A stretch of DNA of 64,000 nt from Termitomyces sp. T153. Lineage: Eukaryota; Basidiomycota; Agaricomycetes; Agaricales; Lyophyllaceae. A program made the translations under genes and the position numbers. The notes beneath the pieces are model-generated. The model did no database searches. It saw only the letters and a program-made list of their open reading frames with translations, and was not told the DNA's origin. The stretch covers positions 62,001-126,000 of the forward strand of contig JACKQL020000012.1 in the NCBI GenBank assembly GCA_018296165.2, read 5' to 3'. Shown piece after piece: positions 45,523 to 56,159 of the stretch; the stretch's first letter is position 1; each line of letters opens with the position of its first letter.

Positions 45523-46410
45523 ATGGCTCGAAAGTAAGTTTTGGTATCGATCTATGCTCATCCCTGTGGCGTATTCAGGATATACCTTTCCAGAGGCCGT
45601 CGTCTAACTCGGGAGGAGCGGTCCATGATCCGGATCATGTATAATCGTGGCCTTAGAATGACACATATTGCGCAGCGAATCGACGTCGCAACGTCTACAG
45701 TCTCGAACGTCGTCAGGGGCTTCACCGGACAAAATGATCGGGGGAGCGATTGGGACGAGGTAAGCCAAGCTTTCATGAAGGAATTTCTTCCGAAAGAAGC
45801 GGTACATTCATCTCTATATATCGAATCTTAAGCTTCATCTCTCAATACCCTCGATAGAAACAGTCGAGAAGTACGCAGACCAAATCCCTTGGATCATCTG
45901 CTCAAAACCCGCCGAAACGTCCATGGCGACTCCCTCCTCCACAGCCTTCCGTCAGTTAGTTGCGTACCAACGTGGTTTGTTCGTTAATATCTTTTGTCAT
46001 TTTAGCGCTTGCCGCTCGTCTGCAAGGTGGAGGATGAACCCTGTTTTGCCGTCCTTCGAACAGTTAGATCTTTCGCACCGCCGGAGGCTCTGGCGCCTAT
46101 CGATTCTGTATGGTATTCTTGAAGTTCCTTGAAGAGATTGACCAGACTTGTACGGCAGAGATCGACTAAGACGGCTGTTGAGGACCGCGCACTGCCTCTC
46201 GACCTGGATACCTTTTTGCGAGACCTCGAGCACGATATGAGTGGGCTCACCGCTGACTTGGAGGCCCAGGGTGTTGCAACGATTGAGCATCTACTCGCAT
46301 TTGCACCATGGTCAGAAGAAAGGCTTCACGAGTTGTTCAAGGCGACCCTTCCCGATATCACTGTGCCTCAGAGATTTATGCTCGTTCATGGTTTGAAGAA
46401 GTATGCCTAA
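45523..46410 (+). CDS. HTH + SAM-like domain protein, paralogue B, 221 aa
   Basis: The exons 45523-45533, 45594-45801, 45858-45950, 46006-46107 and 46159-46410 mirror paralogue A exactly in number and phase, starting again with an 11-nt exon. The product has 221 aa. The HTH part reads RRLTREERSMIRIMYNRGLR and HIAQRIDVATSTVSNVV. The linker is shorter and diverged. The C-terminal bundle (LDTFLRDLEHDMSGLT, LLAFAPWSEERLHELFKATL, TVPQRFMLVHGLKKYA) is almost the same as in A. Strong conservation of both ends with a diverged linker suggests that both domains are under selection. It is a tandem duplicate in the same orientation. The annotation as a regulator is inference from domain type. Confidence 0.82.
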
Positions 46411-48107
46411 CCTCTGCCTATCGTTCCTTTTCCCATTTGCATCTGTTGTCCCTCGTTCCTGCCTTTATTTCCCAGGTTGATCATGCTAGGTGAATCGATT
46501 TCAGATCGATGTACTAGTTTGTCGTATCCGCTGCGAGAATTAGTACTACACACTATAAGAACCTAAGACTTCATCGACGTTTCAACCCTAGTACTGGTCA
46601 TCGAACCACTTTGTTCCTGTCCATGGCGGCGAAGCTGCCGCGCAGCCTCCAAGCGCAGGTGCTGCAGTCACTGTGGCTGCTTCGTGTTGTGATGACTCGA
46701 CCTCGTCAAGGCCAGGCCTTTACAGTCTCACAACTAGACCGTGCAATCTGAGCAGGGGACCCAGCCGGCAAGGGAAGGGTTAGAGCACCCGTTACCCGTG
46801 CTGTCATTGAAACCCGGAGGGAAGGCCTGGCCTGGCACACTCATTTGGTGGCAATGTGCAACCAGCCTCCGGTAGCTCGAGGGTGGACGTGAGAGTTTCC
46901 CGGGCTTGCAACCGGCGACGGCAGTGTTACGTGCTCCACACTTAACTCTCGGTGTCCACGGCGGCGAAGTCGCCGCAGAGGTTGACGATCGTGTCGGCGT
47001 TTGGTTGGTAACTTGGTGACCTGTCACCACCCTTCTGAACGTCCGCTGAATTTTGCAATCAGAAATCGCTTGAATTCAAATTCATTGTCCTCTGAGCTCG
47101 GAGCTTGAGGCTTGCCCTTTCCCAGCCTCTTAGTGACCTTCCTTACTGCGATTACATACAATCTTTGACAAATGGTAAAAGTTGTCTCGGAATCTCAACA
47201 ATTACATTACTTATCTTATTCAATGTACAGTCCAATGACAGTGACTTTCCAGCTTTGAAGCCCTCGTCGAGGCTGCTCATGCAGTGCAGAAGAGGCTTAT
47301 CTCGAGAGGGAGCTGACATCTCTTATTGGAGAAAGAAGGTCTCGACCATCCTATAACGTGTATGAATCACGTCATTGGAGTCAACTTACCTGTTCCTTGG
47401 CGCGTACTCGGAATATCAAGCTACCTATCAACCGTTTTTCCCATGGGAATTCTGGGGTCTATGTCTGAAACTGCACGTCCCACCTGGAAACCGCGAGCCT
47501 ATCGAGATGACAGTGGCATAGGTATTCAGCCATTGGCGCGATTTGACATTGACAGTGGGGATTTCTAGTCTTTGGACAAACATGTTTGTGTGTGAACCCA
47601 CCCACGGAATACTGCGTGCGTATCTGGAGAGATCAAAGCCTATCAGTTCATAAAGACATCCTGGACGGTGATTTCCTCTGAGAGCGTGTGGACCTCATTT
47701 CAACTTCGCCTCTTCTTCTTACTCAAACGCAACGATAGCGCCGCTTGCATATCAAGGTTGAATTGAGAAAAAACGCTTCTAAATATGATGAAGATGTTCG
47801 GCCGCCGTTCAGCTCTCCTTGAGAGGAGATCAGGTTGTCTAGTTACAGGAGGAATAATGTCGGACTTCACCATAGCCAATATCCAACGGCGAATATCCCA
47901 AATTGAATAGGAACTCTCTGTTGTCAACTAGAGATGGTCTGACTTTCACTATTTTTATTCACAGAACTCCATAGCTCACCCACCATTCGTTATGCAACAT
48001 TCCTTTCCACTCCCGTAGGGACCCATCCGAAGAGGCAAGCAGCACTCCTTGTTATAACAAATCCACGCATCTTACGACTTTGGAAATGTCATGATGGTAA
48101 CTCCGTT
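46411..48107. other. Intergenic region with a GC-rich segment
   Basis: The 46620-47035 segment is GC- and CpG-rich, unlike its neighbours, and carries a repeated motif GGCGGCGAAG(C/T)(T/C)GCCGC at about 46624 and 46959. It holds no convincing frame and could be the end of a transposon or a structured RNA-like relic. The 47105-47930 part has short frames without recognisable motifs. Confidence 0.4.
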
Positions 48108-48500
48108 TTGAATCTTTGGGGATTTATACATGTGCCGTCATTGGAGGCATTACATCTCGTCAAATATTGTCAAGCATCGTTGACTAATAACGTGGAAGCG
48201 TTGAGGGAAGGCGAAGTGATATTTCTAAAGCTCAAATTTCTTCTTGAGCATGGTGAGTTTGTGAAGGATCATCTTATATTTATTTTTCCAAATATGGAGC
48301 ACCTGACGTCCGGGGTAGATACGACCATTGGGTTAGGTACAACAATGTGGCGATGCGCATGTCCATCGAATTTTGGACTGGCATATTGTCGCGACGGTTA
48401 TTATATGCTTGAATACAACATATTGATATTATCTGAAAGGGGGCCACATATCTGCGTCCCAAATGAGACCATTGTTCTTTGTTACCAATTCGGTAGATAA
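48108..48500 (+). pseudogene. LRR/F-box-like fragment
   Basis: A 130-codon frame begins with FIHVPSLEALHLVKYC, resembling the VPSLEALHL-type leucine-rich repeats of agaricomycete F-box proteins, and just upstream near 48070 another frame reads RTLEMS-like. No F-box is found upstream within a readable frame. I treat it as a fragment of a decayed F-box/LRR gene. An alternative is one exon of a gene I could not assemble. Confidence 0.3.
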
Positions 48501-48858
48501 TTCAACGTTTGATCTGTCACTATGTGAGCTGGACTTTATGGATAACGATGGGGAAGATATTTGAGGAAAGAATGCACTTTTTCTTTTCATTCATTTTTGG
48601 TCACTCCACAAACTTGAAACAAGCTACACTTTCGACGCCACCAAAAATATATGTAAACTGTCTTTTGGATGCTTCGTTTTGTGGTCGTTTGAATACTATA
48701 TATATAACCCACGTCAGGCAGTGTCGTAGGAATCATGATGAAAGCCGCTCCCGAAAATTTGAAATATGACTCGGATCCTCCTATTTATGGTGTGCTGTGG
48801 AACCAATTGACAAAACCCTTTTCGACTCATTCCATTACACGTATACTCTCATCCTCAA

Positions 48859-49457
48859 ATGGTTTGCATTCCAAGTTCACCACGCAACTCACCACGCAGC
48901 TCACCACCCAACGTACACCAAGATTGGCAAAACAGCGAAGATGATCAGGGATGGCCCGCGCCACTTGAGACAGAATCGGACTCCGAAGACGAGTGGTCAC
49001 CACAATTAGATCCCAGTATCTTGAATGACCATAATGGCTACGGTCATGGGTACCAGGCTAAAATAGGTCAACTACACCTCTCTTTCTATCTAGCAATCCT
49101 AACGATCTTATAGACTATATCTCCTATCTCATCTCGAAGAATCCCCATATTGGCTGTCGCTTCTGTGATGTCGAGGACGTATCATTGATCGAAAATTCAA
49201 TACCAATCTGGGCACTGCAAATAATGCAGCCACGACCCGAAGGATTCATTTGGGAAGACCCTGAAATGAGGCCGTCAGACCCTGATGGTCTAGGTCACAT
49301 CTGCTTGGGTTGTTACAAACGTGTACTCGAACTTCAGCTGGAGAGACCGGCCTGGGGCAAGGCGAATGAAGGAACTGAAGACTCGCGGACAAACGGCTGG
49401 GATTCGCTTGTCCAAGACGCCGACATGGAATTTGAATCACCCAGCGAAGGATCCTAG
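48859..49457 (+). CDS. Two-exon protein with CxxC pairs, 183 aa, unknown function
   Basis: Exon 1 (48859-49066) and exon 2 (49114-49457) join in phase 1 across a 47-nt GT-AG intron and give 183 aa. The first exon is S/P/N-rich, followed by an acidic stretch (TESDSEDEWSPQLD). The second exon contains GCRFCDVEDVS and, about 45 residues later, GHICLGCYKRVLEL, so two CxxC pairs could bind one zinc ion. The ATG at 48859 is the first in frame after a region of short repeats (caactcaccacgcagctcacc). An upstream exon is possible because expression evidence is lacking. I do not recognise the family. Confidence 0.55.
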
Positions 49458-50052
49458 TAAATTCTTCCCAGCCTCGTTCTTGTCTTTAACGTCTTTCATG
49501 GAAATTCGGAAAATACAGAAGCAGTTTATCAAGCGGATAGAGTCCTTGTAATGGCCCGGGACGGTAGTTCGCGATGAAGGAGTGGTGCTGCGACATGTGA
49601 TAGATCTAGTTATGTTGAAGTTATATATAACATAGAAACGGACCTTGTCTTGCTGGAAAAACCCTTGGTTAAGCGTATGATTTGGCCGTCCATGCGGATC
49701 GCACCCAATTAACGCAAGGAACAAAGGAGTCTCTAGTAATAACTGGCATATGCGGCAAAGTGATCGTCAGGAGTCGACACTAACTACGACATTCAAACAA
49801 CCCGGTTCTGCTCAAAGCAATCTCTTCATCACACCGTCTTCCTACTGTTACCTGCTGTCAAACTGCTCAGTACCTTCACTTCTACTGATAGATGTCTAGT
49901 GTGGCAAAATTTTTGAATGAGATAACGATTTGGCGACACGAAACACAAGTTTCGCAACAGCGCTTGCTCATTATGTAGGGATCTTGCAAATGAGGTAGTA
50001 TCACCAAACAGTCTTGATAATCAACACCCAACATGATCGATAACGAGATTAT
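49458..50052. other. Intergenic region, convergent 3' ends
   Basis: This is the space between the stop of the plus-strand CxxC gene and the stop of the minus-strand phosphatase gene. It is AT-rich with no supportable gene, and probably holds both 3' untranslated regions. Confidence 0.5.
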
Positions 50053-51576
50053 CTAGTTTGACAGACTACTTGTCCCTTTGTGAGTGATGGGCGCTTGGAT
50101 TTTCTCAATAGCACCCTTGTTGAAATCCGAGTCGCTGATGGCTTCACCGTGTTCAGCAATGCCATTAATGCCATATTGGAGTTCAGACTTTGGCGTGAAT
50201 GTGGAAGGTGCTTCAAATTCGGAATTCATCCACTTCTGGATAACCGGATTGTCTAAGGTTGGATTATATCCACACTCCTTGAAGAGCTTCAGGCAACGAA
50301 GGAAGCATTCTGTTGGGCTGAAATGAGACGCAGCTTCAATCACAATATCAGTCCTTGGTTTTAAACTTCAAGTCCGAGGGACGTACCGTCATGGAGCTTG
50401 GTCAAGGCTTCCTCAACTGAAAGGTCATACATAATCATCACTATAATAATGGTTAAAGAAATAGTCTCATAAAGGTGCAAAGAAACAAACTGAAAGCAGA
50501 CACGACAATCCATGCCGTGGTCTCAGCGCATGAGTGTACAAGGACTTGACCATCACTCTCAATAGCCTCTTTAATGAAAAGGCAAGCGTCAGGAAGCGCA
50601 AATAGTAGTTCGCCCTCCCGGTTGGTTATTTCAACGTGCTGATGTCTTTCAAGATATTTCAGAGCATCAGACGGGATTCGCGTAGGTGAAATGGACAGGA
50701 GATGTGTGATGCCTGCATCTAGGATCAATGACTCTGCTTGGTAGATGTCCTCAGGAAATTGGCTGAACAAAAATATAGAAAGAAAAAATAGTAGTACAGA
50801 GAAAAAATTACGAACCTGCTAAGACGCAATCGATCCGGTATGATTGTTGTGTCAATGAAGTGGTTAAGATGTTTCGTGATGTTTTGCTCTTGTTCTTGCT
50901 TCCACCGGCAGTATGTTGGATGAGTGGAAGATGGATCGTATTGGCATTCAGCAAAAATCTCCAGTTGCTTGATGAATCCATAGTTCGGATGTACCTCCGG
51001 TCGACCTATTGGCATATCAGTTATGATTAAGTTACGATTACGAATAGGAATATTACGTTGCTTGATAAATTTAATTGCGGTAGCCCTGGTCATCTTTCGC
51101 GTCTTCATGACTACAAACACATTTGAGGCATACGTGTGGTGTAGGCCGAAAATCACTCACGGTAAGCGGCAACAACTGTTGCACTCCGTGACATACCCAT
51201 GAGACAGTGTACGAGAATTTTGCTATTGCAGGAAAGAGCAGACTCAATGAACTGACAGGTAGCGGGAAGGTGAATCAGGATGTTCTCATGCTCCCAATCT
51301 TCAATGGGTATCGAAAAATGGTTTGGACCTGTCGATGGGTATTCGGGGCACACAGACAAAATGTGGGTCGTCCCAAGTTTTTTCAGTGTTTCCGGGGATC
51401 GTGCGGCTCCAATACTAGCACACATAGATTAAATCAAGTGAGCACTTAACACTAACTAACGATAATGGAACTCACTTTCCGAGATATATTTGATCCTCTA
51501 CGATCTCATTGACATCGGGAAATCCGAACATCGCATCGTAACGAGGAATTTGAGAAGGAAAAATGTCATAAGCCAT
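50053..51576 (-). CDS. Tandem dual-specificity-phosphatase protein, second domain degenerate, 401 aa
   Basis: Seven exons on the minus strand (51576-51476, 51414-51161, 51110-51057, 51005-50816, 50762-50491, 50440-50387, 50333-50053) total 1206 nt without a stop. Domain 1 (about residues 25-200) starts with VEDQIYLGNIGAARSPETLK and carries VHCLMGMSRSATVV, matching the HCxxGxxRS signature of cysteine-dependent phosphatases. It is followed by YLMKTRKMTRATAI and RPEVHPNYGF, as in dual-specificity phosphatases. Domain 2 (about residues 200-330) repeats the fold (FPEDIYQAESLILDAGITHL), but at the active site reads VHSCAETTAW, with the cysteine displaced and arginine absent. It ends similarly, with FSPTECFLRCLKLFKECGYNP. 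Domain 1 probably dephosphorylates phosphoproteins, and domain 2 probably serves binding or regulation. Introns are 50-61 nt. Confidence 0.9.
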
Positions 51577-54500
51577 ACCAAAGGTTGAAGAAGAGTGAAA
51601 AGGAAAAGTGATGGTTCAGATATGGTGACCGTCCATGCCCGTGGTGGTTGTGAGGCTGTTGTGAGGTACTCTGATGGCACTTTGGAGCCCTGAGTTCATC
51701 TCGTGAGACATCGCTCAAACTTGCGACTTAGCACACACAGATAATTCGACCGTTAGTTCAGTTAACGCTTCACAGTTTCTCTAATTGAACACATATTGGT
51801 CACGTAATCATAGGTACTCACCAATGAACTAAAAATAGCATCAAACATGATCAAATTGCCTGAGTAAGTAAGTTATGAACGCTTCTGCCTGGTCAAAAAA
51901 CTACAGTAACTCTCTTGAACCAAACCAGGCAAATTATGCGGCCAAGGCCTGAATTTTTGTGTCAAAAATTTTGATCTTATGATCTCAGGATAGCGAAAGT
52001 AAGCAAATGGCACTTACTACTGTGGAAACCTTGACCGTGTGATGCCAGACTTGAAGTACAGAATTCTAATTAACTTTCAGAACGAAAAGTTATCAGTCTG
52101 AAAGTTCAATGTCCAAATATACAGCCACTCCTGTGAATGTTCGACGCTCAGGGAACGAGGGTGGGAGCGTCGAGATCGCGACCAGAATAATTGAACTAGT
52201 ACAATGACCTGGGCCTCCTCAGTAACGTAGTGTAGTTGATGAGATTTCCTAATCTCATACCAAGAACGTCCGTGTGGGAGAATTTCGCGGATCTTTATAA
52301 GTCGAAATTTCAAAGCTCTATAAGACTACACGACAGGGATTATGATATGTACATAGGAGGTAGTTGTACGCACACAGCGCTCGCTGCGCAACAGAAGGCT
52401 TGGCAGCCGTCATCACATCTGTGAGCGATTGTGTCTTCAATTTGGAAGGAACTCCAGGGTACTTCAAGTACTTTGTGTTTGTCGAATGTGCCTTGGAGCT
52501 CTTTGGAGTATATGTCATAGCCAGCCAGGCACGGATTGATCATCGAGAAATTGGGCTGGCTCACTTCTGAGCACTTCATGCTCAGGGACAACTGGGCGAA
52601 ATAAGGGTCACAAAAGCGCCTTGCTAGGCCCCTACATACAGAGTTGGCAGAGAATTGATGTTAGTTTCGTAAAGGGACATACAAGATCAAATAGTGTACT
52701 CCGACAACTTGAAACCGAGTTTTTTGGAGCCACATCCTGGCGCCGGATCAGTTAAGCTCGCTTGATATGACATGTCAAGAAATGCTTGACGTTTCATGAT
52801 AGAAAGTTATGAAAGCGCCATATGTCAAGAGCGTGGAGAACATAATGCTCGGAGAGCGTATTTAAGGTATCTTGTGGCGTCCATGGACTCCTGTCAGTGA
52901 TGAATCCGAATAGTGAAAAGCAGTGCTTGGTGGAAAACGAGATCCAAATGAGTACCATCATTGTACGGATAGTCTGTCTTCTGATAACTTCAATTTGCTT
53001 ACATTGACGATGGTCGACAATTTCAAGTTCCAGATATCGGGATCCAAGCAAAGTTCATGAGTATATACAACCTGCACTAAGGAAGTTCCATGTGAGATCG
53101 ATGTCATGCCAAATGATGTGACGATTATCTAATTCTGTTTTCAGTGTGGGACTAAGGAGACATTCAGTCGATACCAAGAAAGTGGTAACTCATGGGACCA
53201 ATTAATGGAGTTGGCTCAAGGTTGAACCGCAATATTTGAAGCAAGGGCCAACAATACACCGTGTCGCTAACAGGTAGTGCTTCTCGTGGTGAATTACGAC
53301 ATCAGTTAGTTGAACAGAGGCAAACTTGAGTGGGATGCCCAGGAGATCAGTCATGGGCTGTGGCTCTGATGGATTGAGCGCCGACCATGTGAACGGATAG
53401 AATCATGAGAAGCTGAGGATTGACAGGAAAAATGGTGGTGGAGACGGGTCAACCACTCTCCGAACAGCCTACCGAACTCAGGACCTAATGTTGCGCCACG
53501 AGGCTCACTGAATTTTATGTGATTTGTCGAGCGTTTCACTCTGGGTCGCGGATCGAACTATCGATACTTGTGGTCACGTGTCCTAAGAATGACATACCCT
53601 TTCCGACGAGTAGGTCCTTTTCGTAATCCCAAGGTGCGACTTCATTTCAATCAGAGTTCCATTCCCAAAGTCACCTGCGAGAAATCGTCAAGTGGGCCTT
53701 GGCAAATGAGTAGTCTCTATGTCAAATGATTTCGTGATTATTTTCATTGTTGATACGCATGCGGCGCTTGAACACCACTCATGCGGGTTTTCCATCTATG
53801 ATAGCAAAGTCCGTGCACTTATGGCAGACTTCGTATTAGGGTGGAACGCGTCCCCCGTCAGCTTGAAGCTTGTCGAGAAGTTAATGTCGGAAGAAAATAA
53901 TCTTCGACCTGGTATCTCCTTTCTTGAGTACAGCGACCCGTTCTCGGGACTCAATTGTCCTGACGATGAGTGTCTTGTTGTGGCCGGGGAGAAACAGTCA
54001 TAAAGAACATGACATTGGCGTTTCATCGGAAGACACGTCCAAATCTTCCCTGTCAGCCCCCGCTGAACCGAACCATTGGATTGCACACCAACGAACAGGG
54101 CTATCGCATCAAGCCGAGTGTTCTTGAATCAATCCACGAGTGTCGCGGTGGATCAGTTAAAATCTACGGACCACGATGCGACCGAAGGGCTGGGAGAATA
54201 GACAATCTATTTATCTTGCGTGCGCACTCTTCTCGGTTCCACCCGAAATTGCTGCAAATCAAAGGAATCAATCGATGTATGCCACATACAGGTTTAATGT
54301 CGATACTGTCTGATTTGGGAAGCACGAGGTCAGAGGCCTCTAAACCCATGATCATCCGCAAATCCTTGAATTGAGATACACCGAGAGGAAGAGCTTCAGC
54401 ACTGACCATGATGAACTTGAAAGGGTTATAGCATCTTTGTGCATCAGTGGGACAATAAAAGGACTGAAATGCAAATTGAAACGCACTACACACTACGCAG

Positions 54501-54937
54501 TGACTATCCTTGGCAAATCCTATGTAATACACTTAGTATTTGACCCACTTAACACCGAATAGCAGAAAATGTCAGCAAGGAGGATAGATCATGGCTAGGG
54601 TCCGGTCATTGATTCTTTACAAGCGAGATACCGGAATAACCGACAAAAATGGGATCATTTCGGGCGGACAATCTTAGACTGTCGATGTTAGCAAGAACGC
54701 CTATGCAACGGACATACGCCTTTCAAAGGTATTGGGCTTTGAGCTGGGCCCGGATTAATGATTCCTGCCCTCGGCGACCCTTAACATAGTCGATCACGTC
54801 CCATATTCGGACCGAAAGCCATATGTTCACCGGAGTAGTCAGGCTCGGTCATAAAACACCTAGGAACATGCATGACAAGAGTCAATCTGAAAAAATGAGA
54901 CTGTCCATAGAAAAAATACACTACACATCCTAGGCTC
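51577..54937. other. Gene-poor interval between phosphatase and Lunapark genes
   Basis: Open frames reach 134 codons but lie on both strands and overlap, as at 53719-54003 (+), 53970-54374 (+), 54164-54532 (-) and 52794-53051 (-). I recognise no domain. The minus-strand frames between 52.3 and 54.5 kb could be pieces of a decayed F-box-type gene, judged only by composition. No gene is claimed. Confidence 0.4.
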
Positions 54938-56159
54938 CTATGAACCATCGACCTCCATCATACTTGAATCCATAACATCATCAGCAGGCGGGGTTCGAGA
55001 AGAATTTTCTCTCTCTAGAGTCCCGCTATTTTGGACGAGTGAGGACGTTGATCGAGGTATTGTAGTCGGAGACGGAGACGGAACAATGATCTTTTCTCGC
55101 TTTCTGGAGTTTTGAGATCGATTGAAATGGTTGCATTTGGGGCAGATATATTCTGGATCGGAAATCAGAGAGAGTCGAAACTAGGACGTGTAAAACGTAC
55201 GAGTGTCAGCCCACATGCTCTCTTTCACTAAACCATTATGGGCGAAACACTTCTCGCAGATCAAAGCATATCGGGAGGCGGATTGGTTTGGGGTGTGATC
55301 GTCATCCCCCAGCAGAGCATCCGCTAGCTTGTCATACCATTGTTTGCGCGGAGAGTCGGTAGGTGGTAACGGTGCTGGAATATCGGGGTGAGATAGGTGA
55401 AACATGAAACCATGATACAAGGCTGAAGAAGACATACTGGGAGGCTGTGGTTGCGAGGAATTGGGAGTTGGCGTTATCGAGCTGCCATTTGAGGCTTGGA
55501 AGAGCCGTTGTGGCGTCTTTGGCTGAGTGAGCGCTGGAACCACTCTTTGACGTAGACCAGGAGTATCGTCAAAGCGTTGGAGTAAGTCACGAGTTGTGTA
55601 ATAGTTAGTCTTCTTCTTGATCTCTTCGACCTTCGACCGCTGCTGCTTCATTAAATGCTGCAAAGTTTTCTCTATGCGCCAGTGAAGGAAATTCAAAAGA
55701 ACACAAACTACTCACCCTCTGCATCTCCTTTTCGCTTGTACCATATCTGTACAATTCTTCGAACAAACAGGATACTGTTCATCTTCAGGGAAAGAGTACT
55801 TTCGACAACATCGAAGGCACACTCACAAGATAGGCCCAATTATTACCGGCGCTCCCTTTGCAGCCTTCTCGATACCATTGCTACGCTGCCTGCTGAGATG
55901 TGGGAGGGCGCCGAAATACCAAAGACTGATGTATGCTCCCCAAGCAGCCAACGTGTATAAGGTTACAAGCAGAGTCGCACGGCGCTCGCGTAAGCGTATT
56001 TCAGAAAGTTGAACTTGTCGCTTTTGTATGTCGAGTTGCAGGTTCGAAAGGATTGTTTCATAGTCTTCCTCTGCCTCCTTGAGAATACCATAAATATAGC
56101 TCATATCAACGGCGAAGAGGATCACCTACTGATCTAAAAAATCTGGTCAAAAAGAACAT
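54938..56159 (-). CDS. LNP1: Lunapark family ER-junction protein, 341 aa
   Basis: Five exons (56159-56130, 56077-55827, 55774-55716, 55671-55201, 55152-54938) sum to 1026 nt in frame. Lunapark stabilises three-way junctions of the tubular endoplasmic reticulum. The short first exon encodes MFFLTRFFRS. Then EDYETILSNLQLDIQKRQ starts a coiled coil, followed by two hydrophobic segments (LLVTLYTLAAWGAYISLWYF and APVIIGPIFILFVRRIVQIW), the family's membrane hairpin. A long polar linker follows. The zinc ribbon has its cysteines in two pairs, ICEKC in exon 4 and YICPKC in exon 5, with FAHNGLVKESMWADTQ between. The tail is S/T/P-rich and acidic, ending MMEVDGS. Size and order fit the family. The gene symbol follows the yeast orthologue and rests on motif recognition. 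Confidence 0.9.

Noticed and set aside
53719..54374. Two overlapping plus-strand frames of 94 and 134 codons
   Set aside because: No recognisable motif, no consistent introns, and equally long frames occur on the opposite strand.
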